DNA of 64,000 nucleotides from Azomonas agilis (GTDB lineage: Bacteria > Pseudomonadota > Gammaproteobacteria > Pseudomonadales > Pseudomonadaceae), in the NCBI RefSeq assembly GCF_007830255.1, contig NZ_VLKG01000001.1:434001-498000 (forward strand), written 5' to 3'. Each line of letters starts with the position of its first letter. The first letter of the stretch is position 1. Both the position numbers and the translations under genes were made by a program. The notes below the pieces were generated by a model. The model saw only the letters and a list, made by a program, of their open reading frames with translations, did not search any database and was not told the origin of the DNA. Of the stretch, positions 17,920 through 27,461 are shown piece by piece.

Positions 17920-19527
17920 TCAGTGGCGGAAGTGACGCATACCGGTAAAAACCATCGCAATGCCTGCTTCATCGGCCGCCGCAATGACTTCCTGATCCCG
18001 CATGGAACCACCGGGTTGGATCACCGCCGTAATACCCGCCTTAGCCGCATTATCAATGCCATCACGGAAGGGGAAGAAGGCATCACTGGCCATCACTGCG
18101 CCCAGAACCTCTAACCCGGCGTGCTCGGCTTTAATGGCTGCAATGCGCGCGGAGTTAACACGGCTCATTTGGCCTGCACCTACACCCACAGTCTGGCGGT
18201 TTTTGGCGTACACAATGGCGTTGGATTTGACAAATTTTGCCACCTTCCACGCAAAAATCAGGTCATAGATTTCTTGTTCTGTGGGAGCCCGCTGGGTCAC
18301 GATCTTCAAGTCGGCTTCAGTAATCATGCCGATGTCTCGGCTTTGTACCAGCAAGCCACCGTTAACCCGCTTGAAGTCCCAACCGGGCTGACGCACTTCA
18401 GGCCATTGGCCACACTCTAAAAGACGCACATTGATCTTGGTCGCCACAACGGCTTTGGCCTCGTCTGAGACACTCGGCGCGATGATAACTTCGACAAATT
18501 GGCGCTCTACGATGGCTTTGGCTGTTTCTGCATCCAGCTCACGGTTGAAGGCAATAATGCCTCCGAAAGCGGATTCGCTGTCAGTCGCGTAGGCCAGATC
18601 GTAGGCTTTACGAATTCCGCCTTCGCTCTCAGGTACAACAGCCACACCGCAAGGATTAGCGTGTTTGACAATCACACAAGCAGGCTTAACGAAGCTTTTA
18701 ACGCACTCTAACGCGGCATCCGTATCGGCTACGTTGTTGTACGACAGCTCTTTGCCTTGAATTTGACGCGCGGTTGCGATGCAGGCCTCTCCCGGATTGG
18801 ACTCACGGTAAAAGGCCGCGATTTGATGCGGGTTTTCTCCGTAACGCATGTCCTGCACTTTAATAAACTGGCTATTAAAGGTATTCGGGAAGGCAGAGCG
18901 CTCTTGAGTAGACAAAGTTTCAGCCGCCTGATTCACCGTGCCTAGGTAGTTAGCGATCATGCCATCGTAAGCTGCGGTGTGCTCAAAGGCTTTCAGCGCC
19001 AATTGGAAGCGCTGAGCATAGGTTAAACCGCCCTGCTTCAGGCTATCAATGATCTGAGTGTAATCCTGAGCATTAACCACGATGGCTACATCTTTGTGGT
19101 TTTTTGCCGCTGAACGCACCATAGTTGGCCCACCGATGTCGATGTTTTCAATGGCATCGGCTAGGGTGCAATCGGCTTTAGCGACGGTGGCCGCAAAGGG
19201 GTATAGGTTAACCGCCACCAAATCAATGGGCTGAATCCCGTGTTCAGCCATGACCGCACCATCCTGTGCCCGCCGTCCTAAAATTCCGCCGTGAATTTTG
19301 GGATGCAGTGTTTTTACCCGTCCGTCCATCATTTCAGGGAAGCCGGTGTAATCCGCTACTTCAACCGCAGCAATACCTTGATCGCGTAGCAGCTTAAAGG
19401 TGCCACCAGTGGACAGAATCTCAACCCCTAGAGCACTGAGGGCGCGAGCAAAGTCAACAACACCCGTTTTATCTGAAACACTGATCAGCGCACGACGAAC
19501 AGCTAGGCGGGTAGTTTGGTCGGTCAT
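17920..19527 (-). CDS. purH: Bifunctional AICAR formyltransferase / IMP cyclohydrolase
   Basis: PurH carries out the last two steps of IMP synthesis. In the 535-residue product, the N-terminal cyclohydrolase domain (about 1-200) starts [17 protein letters not shown] and contains STGGT and [14 protein letters not shown]. The transformylase domain has the catalytic Lys-His in [10 protein letters not shown], and [10 protein letters not shown] near the end. An upstream TTG is in frame, but the ATG gives the expected family start. It follows fis by 51 bases and precedes purD. Confidence 0.97.
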   Translation of the reverse strand: MTDQTTRLAVRRALISVSDKTGVVDFARALSALGVEILSTGGTFKLLRDQGIAAVEVADYTGFPEMMDGRVKTLHPKIHGGILGRRAQDGAVMAEHGIQPIDLVAVNLYPFAATVAKADCTLADAIENIDIGGPTMVRSAAKNHKDVAIVVNAQDYTQIIDSLKQGGLTYAQRFQLALKAFEHTAAYDGMIANYLGTVNQAAETLSTQERSAFPNTFNSQFIKVQDMRYGENPHQIAAFYRESNPGEACIATARQIQGKELSYNNVADTDAALECVKSFVKPACVIVKHANPCGVAVVPESEGGIRKAYDLAYATDSESAFGGIIAFNRELDAETAKAIVERQFVEVIIAPSVSDEAKAVVATKINVRLLECGQWPEVRQPGWDFKRVNGGLLVQSRDIGMITEADLKIVTQRAPTEQEIYDLIFAWKVAKFVKSNAIVYAKNRQTVGVGAGQMSRVNSARIAAIKAEHAGLEVLGAVMASDAFFPFRDGIDNAAKAGITAVIQPGGSMRDQEVIAAADEAGIAMVFTGMRHFRH

Positions 19528-19578
19528 AAAAAATCCGTTACTCAAAAAATCGGGAGAAAAAGTATGAAGCGGGCAATC

Positions 19579-19893
19579 CTAAAGCAGGTCGTACTGTTTT
19601 AGCTTTTTGCGTAACGTACCCCGATTGAGCCCCAAAAGCTCAGAAGCTCGGGTCTGATTACCCTTTACATGCTCCATTACGGTTTCTAGCAAAGGAGCCT
19701 CCACTTCAGACAGCACCATGGTGTAGATACCGGTCACTTCTGTCCCTTCAAGATGGGTGAAGTAGTCACGCAAGGCTTTTTCAACACTCTGACGTAGGGT
19801 CTGAGGAGCGCTATTGCAATGTGCTGCATAGGCTTGATCGCTTAAAGTTTCACTCACAGATGCGGTCCCGGTTAATGTGTCGGTCATTGCCAT
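19579..19893 (-). CDS. fis: DNA-binding protein Fis
   Basis: Fis is the nucleoid protein that bends DNA and activates rRNA promoters during fast growth. The 104-residue product ends in the characteristic helix-turn-helix (GNQTRASELLGLNRGTLRKKLKQ, residues about 77-99), close to the E. coli sequence. The first ATG has GAGGAA upstream; a second ATG two codons later is also possible. It overlaps the dusB stop by ten bases, so it is co-transcribed with dusB as in most gammaproteobacteria. Confidence 0.97.
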   Translation of the reverse strand: MAMTDTLTGTASVSETLSDQAYAAHCNSAPQTLRQSVEKALRDYFTHLEGTEVTGIYTMVLSEVEAPLLETVMEHVKGNQTRASELLGLNRGTLRKKLKQYDLL

Positions 19894-20909
19894 AAGGCGG
19901 TTTCCTCGCCGATTCCTGTGCCAGGAGATGGATATTCAGGATAAAGCGCAAAAAATCTACCAATGCTCTGTACTTGGGTTGCTGAATCACCCAAGCGATT
20001 AAATTGAGCACAAAAGGCTTGGCTGTCCGGCAGTCTGGCCAAATACCAACCCAGATGTTTACGGGCAATACGAACCCCCAAAGCCTCGCCATAAAACGAG
20101 TACAACGCTTGTAGATGGCCCGTTAAAACCTGCTCAAGCTCATCCAGATCAGGGGCAGGACAGAGTTGTCCGGTACGCAAATACTGATCTACTTCACGGA
20201 AGATCCAAGGGTTACCTTGGGCGGCTCGACCGATCAGCACAGCATCGGCTCCCGTTAGACGCAGTACTTCGTAAGCCTTAACCGCAGAGTCAATGTCCCC
20301 ATTAGCAAACAGGGGAATTTTAATCTGTTGCCGTACTTGGGCGATGGTTTCATATTCTGCCCGTCCTCCATAAAAATCGGCACGGGTTCGACCATGAATG
20401 GCCACAGCAGCAATACCCGATTGCTCTGCAATACGCGCAATATTCGGGGCATTACGCTGTGCCTGATCCCAGCCGGTGCGGATTTTCAGGGTTACGGGTA
20501 CATCAACGGCGGCGATAACCTGCTCTAAAATCTCTGCCACTAGCAGCTCGTCCTTCATCAAGGCCGAACCCGCCGCTTTATTACATACCTTGCGCGCCGG
20601 ACATCCCATATTGATGTCAATGATTTGGGCACCCAAGGTGACATTCTGCCGCGCAGCTCGCGCCATCTGTTGTGGATCGCTGCCTGCAATCTGTATCACG
20701 CGTGGGCTAGGCTCGCCGATGTGATCAAGGCGTAACTGGGATTTACGACTCGTCCACAACCGCGTGTCGCTGGTGAGCATCTCTGAAGCAGCCAAGGCCG
20801 CGCCCATACTACGGCACAGTTGCCGAAAAGGACGATCCGTCACTCCGGCCATGGGAGCGAGTATGACCTGACTGGATAGGCTATAAGGGCCGATGCGCAC
20901 CGCTGACAT
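19884..20909 (-). CDS. dusB: tRNA-dihydrouridine synthase B
   Basis: This FMN enzyme reduces specific uridines in tRNA. The 341-residue product shows the Dus signatures VILAPMAGVTDRPFR, DINMGCPARKVCNKAAGSAL with the catalytic cysteine near residue 100, and IHGRTRADFYGG. The frame continues 33 codons further upstream, but an ATG with AGGAG five bases before it fixes the start. A C-terminal extension makes it about 20 residues longer than the E. coli enzyme. It is the first gene of the dusB-fis operon and lies 102 bases after the DUF3426 gene. Confidence 0.96.
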   Translation of the reverse strand: MSAVRIGPYSLSSQVILAPMAGVTDRPFRQLCRSMGAALAASEMLTSDTRLWTSRKSQLRLDHIGEPSPRVIQIAGSDPQQMARAARQNVTLGAQIIDINMGCPARKVCNKAAGSALMKDELLVAEILEQVIAAVDVPVTLKIRTGWDQAQRNAPNIARIAEQSGIAAVAIHGRTRADFYGGRAEYETIAQVRQQIKIPLFANGDIDSAVKAYEVLRLTGADAVLIGRAAQGNPWIFREVDQYLRTGQLCPAPDLDELEQVLTGHLQALYSFYGEALGVRIARKHLGWYLARLPDSQAFCAQFNRLGDSATQVQSIGRFFALYPEYPSPGTGIGEETALWQ

Positions 20910-21011
20910 GAAGACTCCTGTTTGGGCCTGCTTGTTAAGGTCGATCGGATAAAAAAGGGCGGGAATAATACCTGCTCTTGAGCAAGGGATAAAGGTTGTT
21001 ATGGACACAAG

Positions 21012-21956
21012 TTACTCAGGGGGTAACAAGCCCAAACTGTAGCCCACCGCATGTTCTCCGGGGTCTAACACATCCACCTGAATAGAAATAGGTACTTGGG
21101 GTGGCATCTCTTTGGGATGCTCTGTGGAGCCTAGATATTCGCTTGGCTTGAACTGGCGGCTGCTGATACGCCAACCGTTCATATCATTAAAATGCAGCTC
21201 TAAAATAGGATAAGGCTGGGAAAAATGAGCGCGATTGTACAAAAGCGCCTCAACCCGCAAAACTCCTTGAAACTCAGGGTGACTCTGTACCAACAGGTTG
21301 CTGCTTTGAATGCGGGAAACATCGCTATAAGCAGGTAAGCGACAGCCCAAGGTAGCGCAGAAGCGCTCTAATACAGGCCGCACTGAATCTAAACGGGCCA
21401 ATTCTTGGAAATGCAGCACCCCATACAACCCAGAAAACCCCAAAATACCCAATGACAATACCAAAACGGGTAAACCCCAACTGCGGGCGGCTTCTGAATG
21501 CCCTAACGACCGATCCAACTGCCAAGGGGCATCCTGCTCCGAAAGCTCAGAGGGCACTGGTATGGGTTGATAAGCTTTGCGGGCTTTAGGATTATCAAAA
21601 CCAGCTAAGGGTTCGGGAGCGGGCTCTGGGACAGAGCAATCAGCATCACGACTGGCAAAGCCTAAGCGAATACGGGGTGGCTGATCCTCTGGCGGAGGAA
21701 CTACCGCCACAGAATGAGCACGATATGCGGGAAGCTGGGGCAGTGGACTGCGTACCGGTATCTTAATCTGCGTAGGCTCAATCTCTGACTCAGGAATGGG
21801 ATGCTGCAACAAAACGGGCGGCTTTGCACTGTGATGCTGAGCATTAAATACCACTAAACACGCCCCACAACGCGCCAATCCACGGGCGGCTTTCAACTGA
21901 AACGCCCCGATACGAAACCGAGTCTTACAATGAGGGCATTGGGTGATGAGGGTCAT
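21012..21956 (-). CDS. Zinc-ribbon and DUF3426 single-pass membrane protein
   Basis: The 314-residue protein begins with an MJ0042-type zinc ribbon (CPHCKTRFRIG and CGACLVVFNA, two CxxC pairs in the first 36 residues). A long proline-rich stretch follows, then one membrane helix near residue 175 (LPVLVLSLGILGFSGLYGVL) and a C-terminal DUF3426 domain presumably in the periplasm. Function is unknown, but the gene sits just upstream of dusB-fis in many relatives. The in-frame TTG two codons upstream was rejected in favour of the ATG. The prmA gene expected upstream is replaced by a glycosyltransferase gene. Confidence 0.8.
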   Translation of the reverse strand: MTLITQCPHCKTRFRIGAFQLKAARGLARCGACLVVFNAQHHSAKPPVLLQHPIPESEIEPTQIKIPVRSPLPQLPAYRAHSVAVVPPPEDQPPRIRLGFASRDADCSVPEPAPEPLAGFDNPKARKAYQPIPVPSELSEQDAPWQLDRSLGHSEAARSWGLPVLVLSLGILGFSGLYGVLHFQELARLDSVRPVLERFCATLGCRLPAYSDVSRIQSSNLLVQSHPEFQGVLRVEALLYNRAHFSQPYPILELHFNDMNGWRISSRQFKPSEYLGSTEHPKEMPPQVPISIQVDVLDPGEHAVGYSLGLLPPE

Positions 21957-22057
21957 GTGCAAAGAGTTATAGGTTAAAGATTGCTCAAGTCTAGCCTAGA
22001 CCGGAGAACAGAGTCTCTCCTTCCTAAAGAGAGCGTTCCGAACGGGACTGTAAGTAC

Positions 22058-23227
22058 TCAAGGCAGGAGTTGCCGATAAACCTCAATGGTTTGCTGAGCA
22101 CAGTGCTGCCAAGAGAACCTCTGAGCACGAGCCAAGCCCGCTAGAGCATAGTGTTGGCGCTGTTCGGAGTCTTCCAGCAAGAGTTGAATGCAGGCTCCTA
22201 GCTCTTCAGGCTGCCCCGACTCGACCAGCGCGATACTATCCCTAGCAAATTCGGCCATAGAAGTGCGGGCCGTACTGATGACAGGAACACTACTGGACAT
22301 AGCCTCTAATACCGGCAGACCAAAGCCCTCATAGATTGAGGGGTAAACAAATAACTGAGCCCCAGCATACAAATAAGGTAAATCAGCCTGAGGTACAAAA
22401 TGGATATGACGTATCCCATGAGTATGCTGCATCGCTTGAATACGCTGGCATAAATGTTGGTTATTCCAACCGGAAGCACCGGCTAATACCAAAGGCCAGT
22501 GACAACGAATAGACTCAGGCACTAAACACCAAGCATCTAATAAAGTATCTATGCCTTTACGCGGTTCTAAACTGGCTAAAAACAATACATAACGACCATG
22601 CTCTAACGCATAGTTTTGTAAAACTGATTGAGTTTGCTGTGCAGTACGAGGCTGAAACTCAGGCTCCACCCCCAAATGAATACTATGAACTCGGTCAGGG
22701 GCTACCCCATAGTCTGCAATTAATTCTTGCCGAATCACTTCAGAAGGGGTGATCAAAGCATCGGCTCGCGCCAAAGTGTTAGGAAGCTGTTTGGCTAGCC
22801 AGCGAATCCCTGCCGGATGATATTCGGGGTAACGAACCAAAGCTAAATCATGAATGGTGGCCACACAGGGCCCTGCGTAGGGTTTTAGTATGAAGTTAGG
22901 CTCATGGTAAACAAAGCCTTTATGTTCCTCTGCCCCCTTACCAAAATAATGATTTTGAATCTGGGCCCGGACTTGATAGGCCAGCGTCGTTTTACGCAAC
23001 AGCTCCCGTAGATTTTTTTTAAAACCCGTACCGCCTTTTATCATCCTTTGGCTTTGAGTTTGGCATTGTTCCAGCGCCGTTTGACCGGACAAAAATTCAA
23101 ACCCAGAAAAACATTTAACAGAGCTGACTTGGTCAGACTGGCCAATATTTTTTAATAAAAACTGGGTGTAATTACCAATACCCGTTAAAGGTGGTTTTAG
23201 TGACTCTGTACCCAACAATATATTCAT
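22058..23227 (-). CDS. Glycosyltransferase family 4
   Basis: The 389-residue protein has a GT-B fold: an N-terminal MNILLGTESLKPPLTGIGNY acceptor domain, the hinge motif YVLFLASLEPRKGIDTLL near residue 225, and the nucleotide-sugar E-x7-E motif EGFGLPVLE near residue 303. The fold suggests a retaining mannosyl- or similar transferase acting in the cytoplasm on lipopolysaccharide or exopolysaccharide. The frame extends 15 codons upstream, but the ATG before NILLG is the natural family start. No other polysaccharide gene is nearby, so its pathway cannot be stated; an isolated position suggests a transferred or relocated gene. Confidence 0.85.
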   Translation of the reverse strand: MNILLGTESLKPPLTGIGNYTQFLLKNIGQSDQVSSVKCFSGFEFLSGQTALEQCQTQSQRMIKGGTGFKKNLRELLRKTTLAYQVRAQIQNHYFGKGAEEHKGFVYHEPNFILKPYAGPCVATIHDLALVRYPEYHPAGIRWLAKQLPNTLARADALITPSEVIRQELIADYGVAPDRVHSIHLGVEPEFQPRTAQQTQSVLQNYALEHGRYVLFLASLEPRKGIDTLLDAWCLVPESIRCHWPLVLAGASGWNNQHLCQRIQAMQHTHGIRHIHFVPQADLPYLYAGAQLFVYPSIYEGFGLPVLEAMSSSVPVISTARTSMAEFARDSIALVESGQPEELGACIQLLLEDSEQRQHYALAGLARAQRFSWQHCAQQTIEVYRQLLP

Positions 23228-23280
23228 AAACACTCTAGCAACCAGCCAGCTAACAACGCTGCATAGAACCAATATAAATA

Positions 23281-23306
23281 ATAAGGGCGCCTTAAAGCGC
23301 CCTTAT
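23281..23306 (-). terminator. Rho-independent terminator after the glycine-zipper gene
   Basis: ATAAGGGCGC (23281-23290) pairs perfectly with GCGCCCTTAT (23297-23306) around a six-base loop, 17 bases past the stop codon of the gene at 23323-23733. AT-rich sequence follows on the minus strand. Confidence 0.85.
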
Positions 23307-23322
23307 AAATAAAACCTGTACT

Positions 23323-23733
23323 TTAATTTAAAGCACGTAAGCGACCGCGAACAATTTCTACCTTGTCGCCCACTTGGAATACTTGGTTGGGAGAGCGAAC
23401 CCGGATATCTCCTTCGTCAGTATGCACAATATAGGCACGACGAGGATCACGCAGACTTTCTTCTTCTTTTTTCTTGCGCTCAAGTTCTTCCTCAGCCGCA
23501 GCATGCTGCGCCGTACCCCCAGCAAACATACCGGCCATAGCGCCTACCACAGCACCAACAGGCCCACCTGAAGCAGCCCCCATCATTACGCCAGATAAGC
23601 CACCATAGCCTTTACCTTGGCTGGCATCTTTAATTTCGGCCTTAATTTCACCGACCTTGGTGTCATCCGCCATAGCTATCCCTCCTTCGATAAATAGGGA
23701 TAGAGTAATGGCAATGAATTTTTTAAACTTCAT
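23323..23733 (-). CDS. Small exported glycine-zipper protein
   Basis: The 136-residue precursor has a signal peptide (MKFKKFIAITLSLFIEGGIAMA). A glycine-zipper stretch follows at about residues 45-75 (GGLSGVMMGAASGGPVGAVV then GAMAGMFAGG), then a charged coiled segment (EEELERKKKEEE) and a small C-terminal domain with VHTDEGDIRVRSPNQVFQVG. Glycine zippers pack helices in membranes, as in SlyB/Rcp-type outer membrane proteins, but there is no lipobox cysteine here. Two ATGs lie close together; AAGGA overlaps the first and sits eight bases before the second, so the second is used. No specific function is recognised. Confidence 0.7.
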   Translation of the reverse strand: MKFKKFIAITLSLFIEGGIAMADDTKVGEIKAEIKDASQGKGYGGLSGVMMGAASGGPVGAVVGAMAGMFAGGTAQHAAAEEELERKKKEEESLRDPRRAYIVHTDEGDIRVRSPNQVFQVGDKVEIVRGRLRALN

Positions 23734-24165
23734 GTTAGGCATCCTTCTGCATGATTAGCCCAGCTTATAATTAATATGCTCATAAAATGTGCCAGACTAT
23801 ACAAGTCAAAAAAATAATCAGTTTCGTGATGTACGTCAATAGCCTTTCAGTTTAATGACGCAAAAGAGCCAACCCTTGAAATTTTATTTTTCCCGAAGTT
23901 AGTCATTAAATTACTATCTTTTTCAGAATATTAGTTACTTTTACTGCTTTTACTTAAAACACATAAAACCCTATTCAAGATATATAACGCACAAAAACTA
24001 TATTGCAAAAATTTACAAAAAAATGGTAATGCACTAATTTTTAGTTAGCTGATTAAAAAGTCCCTTTAAATACACAACATCACACCTAAATGCACCGAGC
24101 AATCTACTGGTACTCCAGCGCACAGCCGCTATGATGGTAGCTTGTCTTTGCAGGAGTGTTTGGCC
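23734..24165. other. Long AT-rich divergent intergenic region
   Basis: These 432 bases separate the glycine-zipper gene and nudE. The centre (about 23870-24060) is very AT-rich and has no significant open frame, RNA gene or repeat that I can recognise. A candidate minus-strand promoter lies at its left end. Confidence 0.6.
23781..23809 (-). promoter_or_regulatory. Candidate sigma-70 promoter of the glycine-zipper gene
   Basis: On the minus strand, TTGACT (23804-23809) is followed after 17 bases by TTTATG (23781-23786). The -35 is good and the -10 is weak. The distance to the start codon at 23733 is about 48 bases. Confidence 0.35.
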
Positions 24166-24729
24166 ATGCGCCACAAGCCAGAGGTACTTGCCCGTAACCT
24201 AATCGCCTCTACTCGGCTGTTTCGGGTAGAGGAGCTACAACTAAAATTCTCCAATGGGGTCGAGCGCACTTATGAGCGTTTGATCAGCCGGGCAGGCTAT
24301 GGTGCCGTTATGGTAATAGCCCTTGAAAATTTTGAACGGGCTATTCTCGTTGAAGAGTATTGCGGGGGTACTGAGCGCTACGAGCTATCGCTGCCTAAAG
24401 GCCTGATTGAGCCCGGAGAAGATGTATTGGCAGCCGCCAACCGAGAACTTAAAGAAGAAGCAGGCTTTGGAGCCAAAAACTTAGAGCATCTGGGGGAATT
24501 GTCTTTATCCCCTGGCTACATGGGGCAGAAAATCCAACTGGTTCTAGCTTGGGATCTGTACCCAGAACATCTGCCGGGCGATGAGCCAGAGCCTTTGCGT
24601 ATTGATTACATCCAACTTAAAGAGCTATCCCAACTGATTCATCATCCCTCCTTTAGCGAAGGGCGTGCCTTAGCTGCACTGTACCTTGCCAGGGATTTAC
24701 TGAGTCAACGCGGGCTTTTCCCTTCATGA
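24166..24729 (+). CDS. nudE: ADP compounds hydrolase NudE
   Basis: This 187-residue Nudix hydrolase carries the full Nudix box GLIEPGEDVLAAANRELKEE (starting near residue 85, GX5EX7REUXEEXGU). It also matches E. coli NudE at RLFRVEELQLKFSNGVERTY, GTERYELSLPKG and DLYPEHLPGDEPEPL. NudE splits ADP-ribose, NADH and Ap3A. The frame runs eight codons further upstream from a TTG; AGGAG ten bases before the ATG favours the ATG. It overlaps cysQ by four bases (ATGA), so the two are coupled. Confidence 0.93.
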   Translation: MRHKPEVLARNLIASTRLFRVEELQLKFSNGVERTYERLISRAGYGAVMVIALENFERAILVEEYCGGTERYELSLPKGLIEPGEDVLAAANRELKEEAGFGAKNLEHLGELSLSPGYMGQKIQLVLAWDLYPEHLPGDEPEPLRIDYIQLKELSQLIHHPSFSEGRALAALYLARDLLSQRGLFPS

Positions 24730-25583
24730 ACTCAACAGTATTTGAGGCCGTCATAGCGCTAGCCCAGCAAGCCGGCTCTTGCATACTTCCTTATTGGAGA
24801 ACGGGGCTACAGGTACAGGAAAAATCGGACGCATCCCCAGTAACGGCTGCTGATATGGCCGCGCACCAATGCATCCTTTCGGGGCTACGGGCATTAGATC
24901 CTAGTATTCCGGTTCTGTCTGAGGAGGATTGCTCCATTCCTCTGCATGAGCGCCAACATTGGACACGTTGGTGGTTGGTCGATCCTTTAGATGGCACCAA
25001 AGAATTCATTCAGGGTAGCGAAGAGTTCACCGTCAACATCGCTTTGATTGAACAGGGACAGGCGGTTTGGGGCGTAGTGGGATTACCGGCCAAACAAGCC
25101 TATTACTACGGCGGCTCTTTACAACAAGCTGCTTGGTACTGTAGTCCAACAGAACGACACGCGCTCAAAATCCCTGTCCAACCCCATACCCTAGGCCCAA
25201 GCTCTATTATCGCCAGCCGCCGCCATACTAATCCGGCGCAGGAACAGCTACTCCATTTAATTCAAGAGACTCTGGGCACTCCAGAACTACGCTCTGCAGG
25301 TAGCTCACTGAAGTTCTGTTTAGTGGCTGAAGGCCAAGTCGAGTGCTATCCTCGACTGAGCCCAACCGCTCAGTGGGATACAGCCGCCGCCCAAGCCGTA
25401 CTGGAAGGGGCCGGTGGAGTAGTACTGACCTTGGATGGCTCCCCTTTAACCTATGAAGCCCGACAAGACTTCATCAATCCAGCATTTTTAGCCCTACCTG
25501 CTAAAGCTCCTTGGCGCGATCAGATATTGGCACTGGCTTGCTCTAGTCAAAGCTTTGCTACTGCTGCTCAGTCCAAACACTAA
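24726..25583 (+). CDS. cysQ: 3'(2'),5'-bisphosphate nucleotidase CysQ
   Basis: This 285-residue member of the inositol monophosphatase superfamily has the metal-binding motifs SEEDCSIP near residue 65, WLVDPLDGTKEFIQG near residue 86, and WDTAAAQAVLEGAGG near residue 218. CysQ degrades the PAP left by sulfate assimilation and ACP charging. The LDGTKEF form of the motif is typical of CysQ rather than SuhB. NudE-CysQ pairing is common in the class and links two nucleotide-clearing enzymes. Confidence 0.93.
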   Translation: MNSTVFEAVIALAQQAGSCILPYWRTGLQVQEKSDASPVTAADMAAHQCILSGLRALDPSIPVLSEEDCSIPLHERQHWTRWWLVDPLDGTKEFIQGSEEFTVNIALIEQGQAVWGVVGLPAKQAYYYGGSLQQAAWYCSPTERHALKIPVQPHTLGPSSIIASRRHTNPAQEQLLHLIQETLGTPELRSAGSSLKFCLVAEGQVECYPRLSPTAQWDTAAAQAVLEGAGGVVLTLDGSPLTYEARQDFINPAFLALPAKAPWRDQILALACSSQSFATAAQSKH

Positions 25584-25637
25584 CGCGCTCCCCACTACAT
25601 TCTTATCCTTCATCCCTTATTCAGATATGCACATATT

Positions 25638-26354
25638 ATGAGTATGCCTTCATCAAGTCCTCGTCCGAAATCTCAGCATCCACTCACAGACCTCATCATC
25701 AGTATTCTCATTCCGTCCATCATCATGATGAAGTTGAGCGGAGAGGAGTATTTAGGCAGTGATGGTGCTTTAATACTGGCTTTAGCCTTTCCCTTAGGCT
25801 GGGGAATTCTGGAGCTCATCCGCTACCGCAGTTTCAATTGGATTGCCTTACTGGGTTTGGTGAGCACCCTGCTCACAGGTGGCATTGGTTTACTGCGCTT
25901 AGATACTCAATGGTTAGCGGTTAAAGAGGCGACTGTACCCTGTCTATTGGGTGTTGCCGTACTGGTTTCCACCCGAACCCGCTATCCCTTAGTACGAACA
26001 CTGCTGTACAGCCCCCAAATACTGAACATTGATAAAATCCAAACGCACCTTGAGCAACGGGGGGTACAAGCTGTATTTGAACAACGCCTATTGCGAGCTA
26101 CCTACTGGCTAAGCAGTACCTTTTTCTTTTCAGCTACGATGAATTACATTTTGGCGAAATGGCTGGTGACTAGCCCTTCTGGCAGCGAAGCCTTCAATGC
26201 AGAACTAGGACAGATGACCCTACTGAGTTACCCCATGATTGCCATTCCCTGCACACTCATGATGCTCGGTATTCTGTATTACCTATGGCGTACCATTCAC
26301 GGCTTAACAGGACTGTCTTTAGAAGAAATTTTGGCGCATCCACCGCAAAAGTAA
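25638..26354 (+). CDS. VC0807-like integral membrane protein
   Basis: The 238-residue protein has about six hydrophobic segments, spaced LIISILIPSIIMM, ALILALAFPLGWGILELI, WIALLGLVSTLLTGG, CLLGVAVLVST, STFFFSATMNYILAKW and MIAIPCTLMMLGILYYL. It resembles the VC0807 family found in gammaproteobacteria, which has weak similarity to septation protein A and no proven function. It follows cysQ by 54 bases in the same direction and lacks a strong ribosome site. It is convergent with lpxC across a shared terminator. Confidence 0.6.
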   Translation: MSMPSSSPRPKSQHPLTDLIISILIPSIIMMKLSGEEYLGSDGALILALAFPLGWGILELIRYRSFNWIALLGLVSTLLTGGIGLLRLDTQWLAVKEATVPCLLGVAVLVSTRTRYPLVRTLLYSPQILNIDKIQTHLEQRGVQAVFEQRLLRATYWLSSTFFFSATMNYILAKWLVTSPSGSEAFNAELGQMTLLSYPMIAIPCTLMMLGILYYLWRTIHGLTGLSLEEILAHPPQK

Positions 26355-26387
26355 GAGCAGATAGCCATTTGAAGCTATGGATGAGAA

Positions 26388-26415
26388 AAGACCACCTAGG
26401 TTAAAAGGTGGTCTT
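26388..26415. terminator. Two-way terminator between the VC0807-like gene and lpxC
   Basis: AAGACCACCT (26388-26397) pairs perfectly with AGGTGGTCTT (26406-26415) over an eight-base loop. On the minus strand it is followed by TTTT, so it best serves the end of the cell-division cluster after lpxC, but it lies between convergent genes and can act both ways. Confidence 0.85.
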
Positions 26416-26440
26416 AATCTTAGAAAGGAGGCTACTTAGC

Positions 26441-27355
26441 TTAGCCAATGGCGGCAGGGCGCATATAGGAAATCGGAGCATCTGTCATAGCCCCTTCGAA
26501 GGTAACTACCTCCCAAGCATCCTGCTGCTCAATTAACGCCCGCAGCAACTTATTGTTTAATGCATGACCTGATTTATAACCGCGAAACTCACCCACTAGA
26601 CTATTGCCAAGCAAATATAAATCACCGATAGCATCTAGGATTTTATGCTTAACAAACTCATCCTCGTAGCGTAGGCCATCCTCGTTCAGCACACCCTGCT
26701 CGTCTACCACAATGGCGTTATCTACACTGCCACCCAAAGCGAGATTATGGGCGCGCAAGTACTCAATATCGCGCATAAAGCCAAAGGTTCTTGCCCGACT
26801 CACTTCTTTCACAAAGGAAGTGCTGGAAAAATCTACACTTGCCACCTGTGTTCGTTTTTTGAACAAGGGATGATCAAAGTCGATCTCAAAAGACACTTTA
26901 AAGCCATTAAAGGGCAAGAACGTGGCGCGCTTATCACCTTCAGTAACAGATACTTCCCGTTTAATGCGGATGAATCTCTTCGCCGCATCTTGCTCTTGCA
27001 AGCCTGCTGATTGAATCAGGAACACAAAGGGGCCTGCACTGCCATCCATAATGGGGACTTCAGAAGCGGAAAGTTCCACTAAGGCATTATCAATGCCTAA
27101 ACCCGCCATTGCAGACAATAGATGCTCTACGGTATCCACCTTGACCGCTCCATTGATCAAGGTAGTGGACATAGTGGTTTCACCTACGTTTTCTGCACGA
27201 GCTGGGATAAATACAGGCGGCACCAGATCAGTTCGGCAAAATACAATACCAGAGTCCACTGGAGCGGGCTTCAGGGTCAGGTATACCTTTTCACCCGAAT
27301 GTAGGCCGATGCCCGTAGCACGGATGGTATTTTTCAGGGTTCGTTGTTTGATCAT
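26441..27355 (-). CDS. lpxC: UDP-3-O-acyl-N-acetylglucosamine deacetylase
   Basis: LpxC makes the first committed step of lipid A synthesis. The 304-residue enzyme starts [21 protein letters not shown] and has the zinc ligands His in [18 protein letters not shown] (near residue 78) and the His-x3-Asp pair in [17 protein letters not shown] (near 237-241). It is the last gene of the dcw cluster, 106 bases after ftsZ; that gap could hold its own promoter. A perfect hairpin follows the stop codon. Confidence 0.97.
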   Translation of the reverse strand: MIKQRTLKNTIRATGIGLHSGEKVYLTLKPAPVDSGIVFCRTDLVPPVFIPARAENVGETTMSTTLINGAVKVDTVEHLLSAMAGLGIDNALVELSASEVPIMDGSAGPFVFLIQSAGLQEQDAAKRFIRIKREVSVTEGDKRATFLPFNGFKVSFEIDFDHPLFKKRTQVASVDFSSTSFVKEVSRARTFGFMRDIEYLRAHNLALGGSVDNAIVVDEQGVLNEDGLRYEDEFVKHKILDAIGDLYLLGNSLVGEFRGYKSGHALNNKLLRALIEQQDAWEVVTFEGAMTDAPISYMRPAAIG

Positions 27356-27461
27356 GGCTCGCGTCGCTACAGCGCCCTTAGCTAGTGGTGTTCAGCAAAG
27401 CGGGAATCATAACAGAACCCAACCGGCCGACTCTCTAAACTGATGCCTAGACTTAGTCCTC

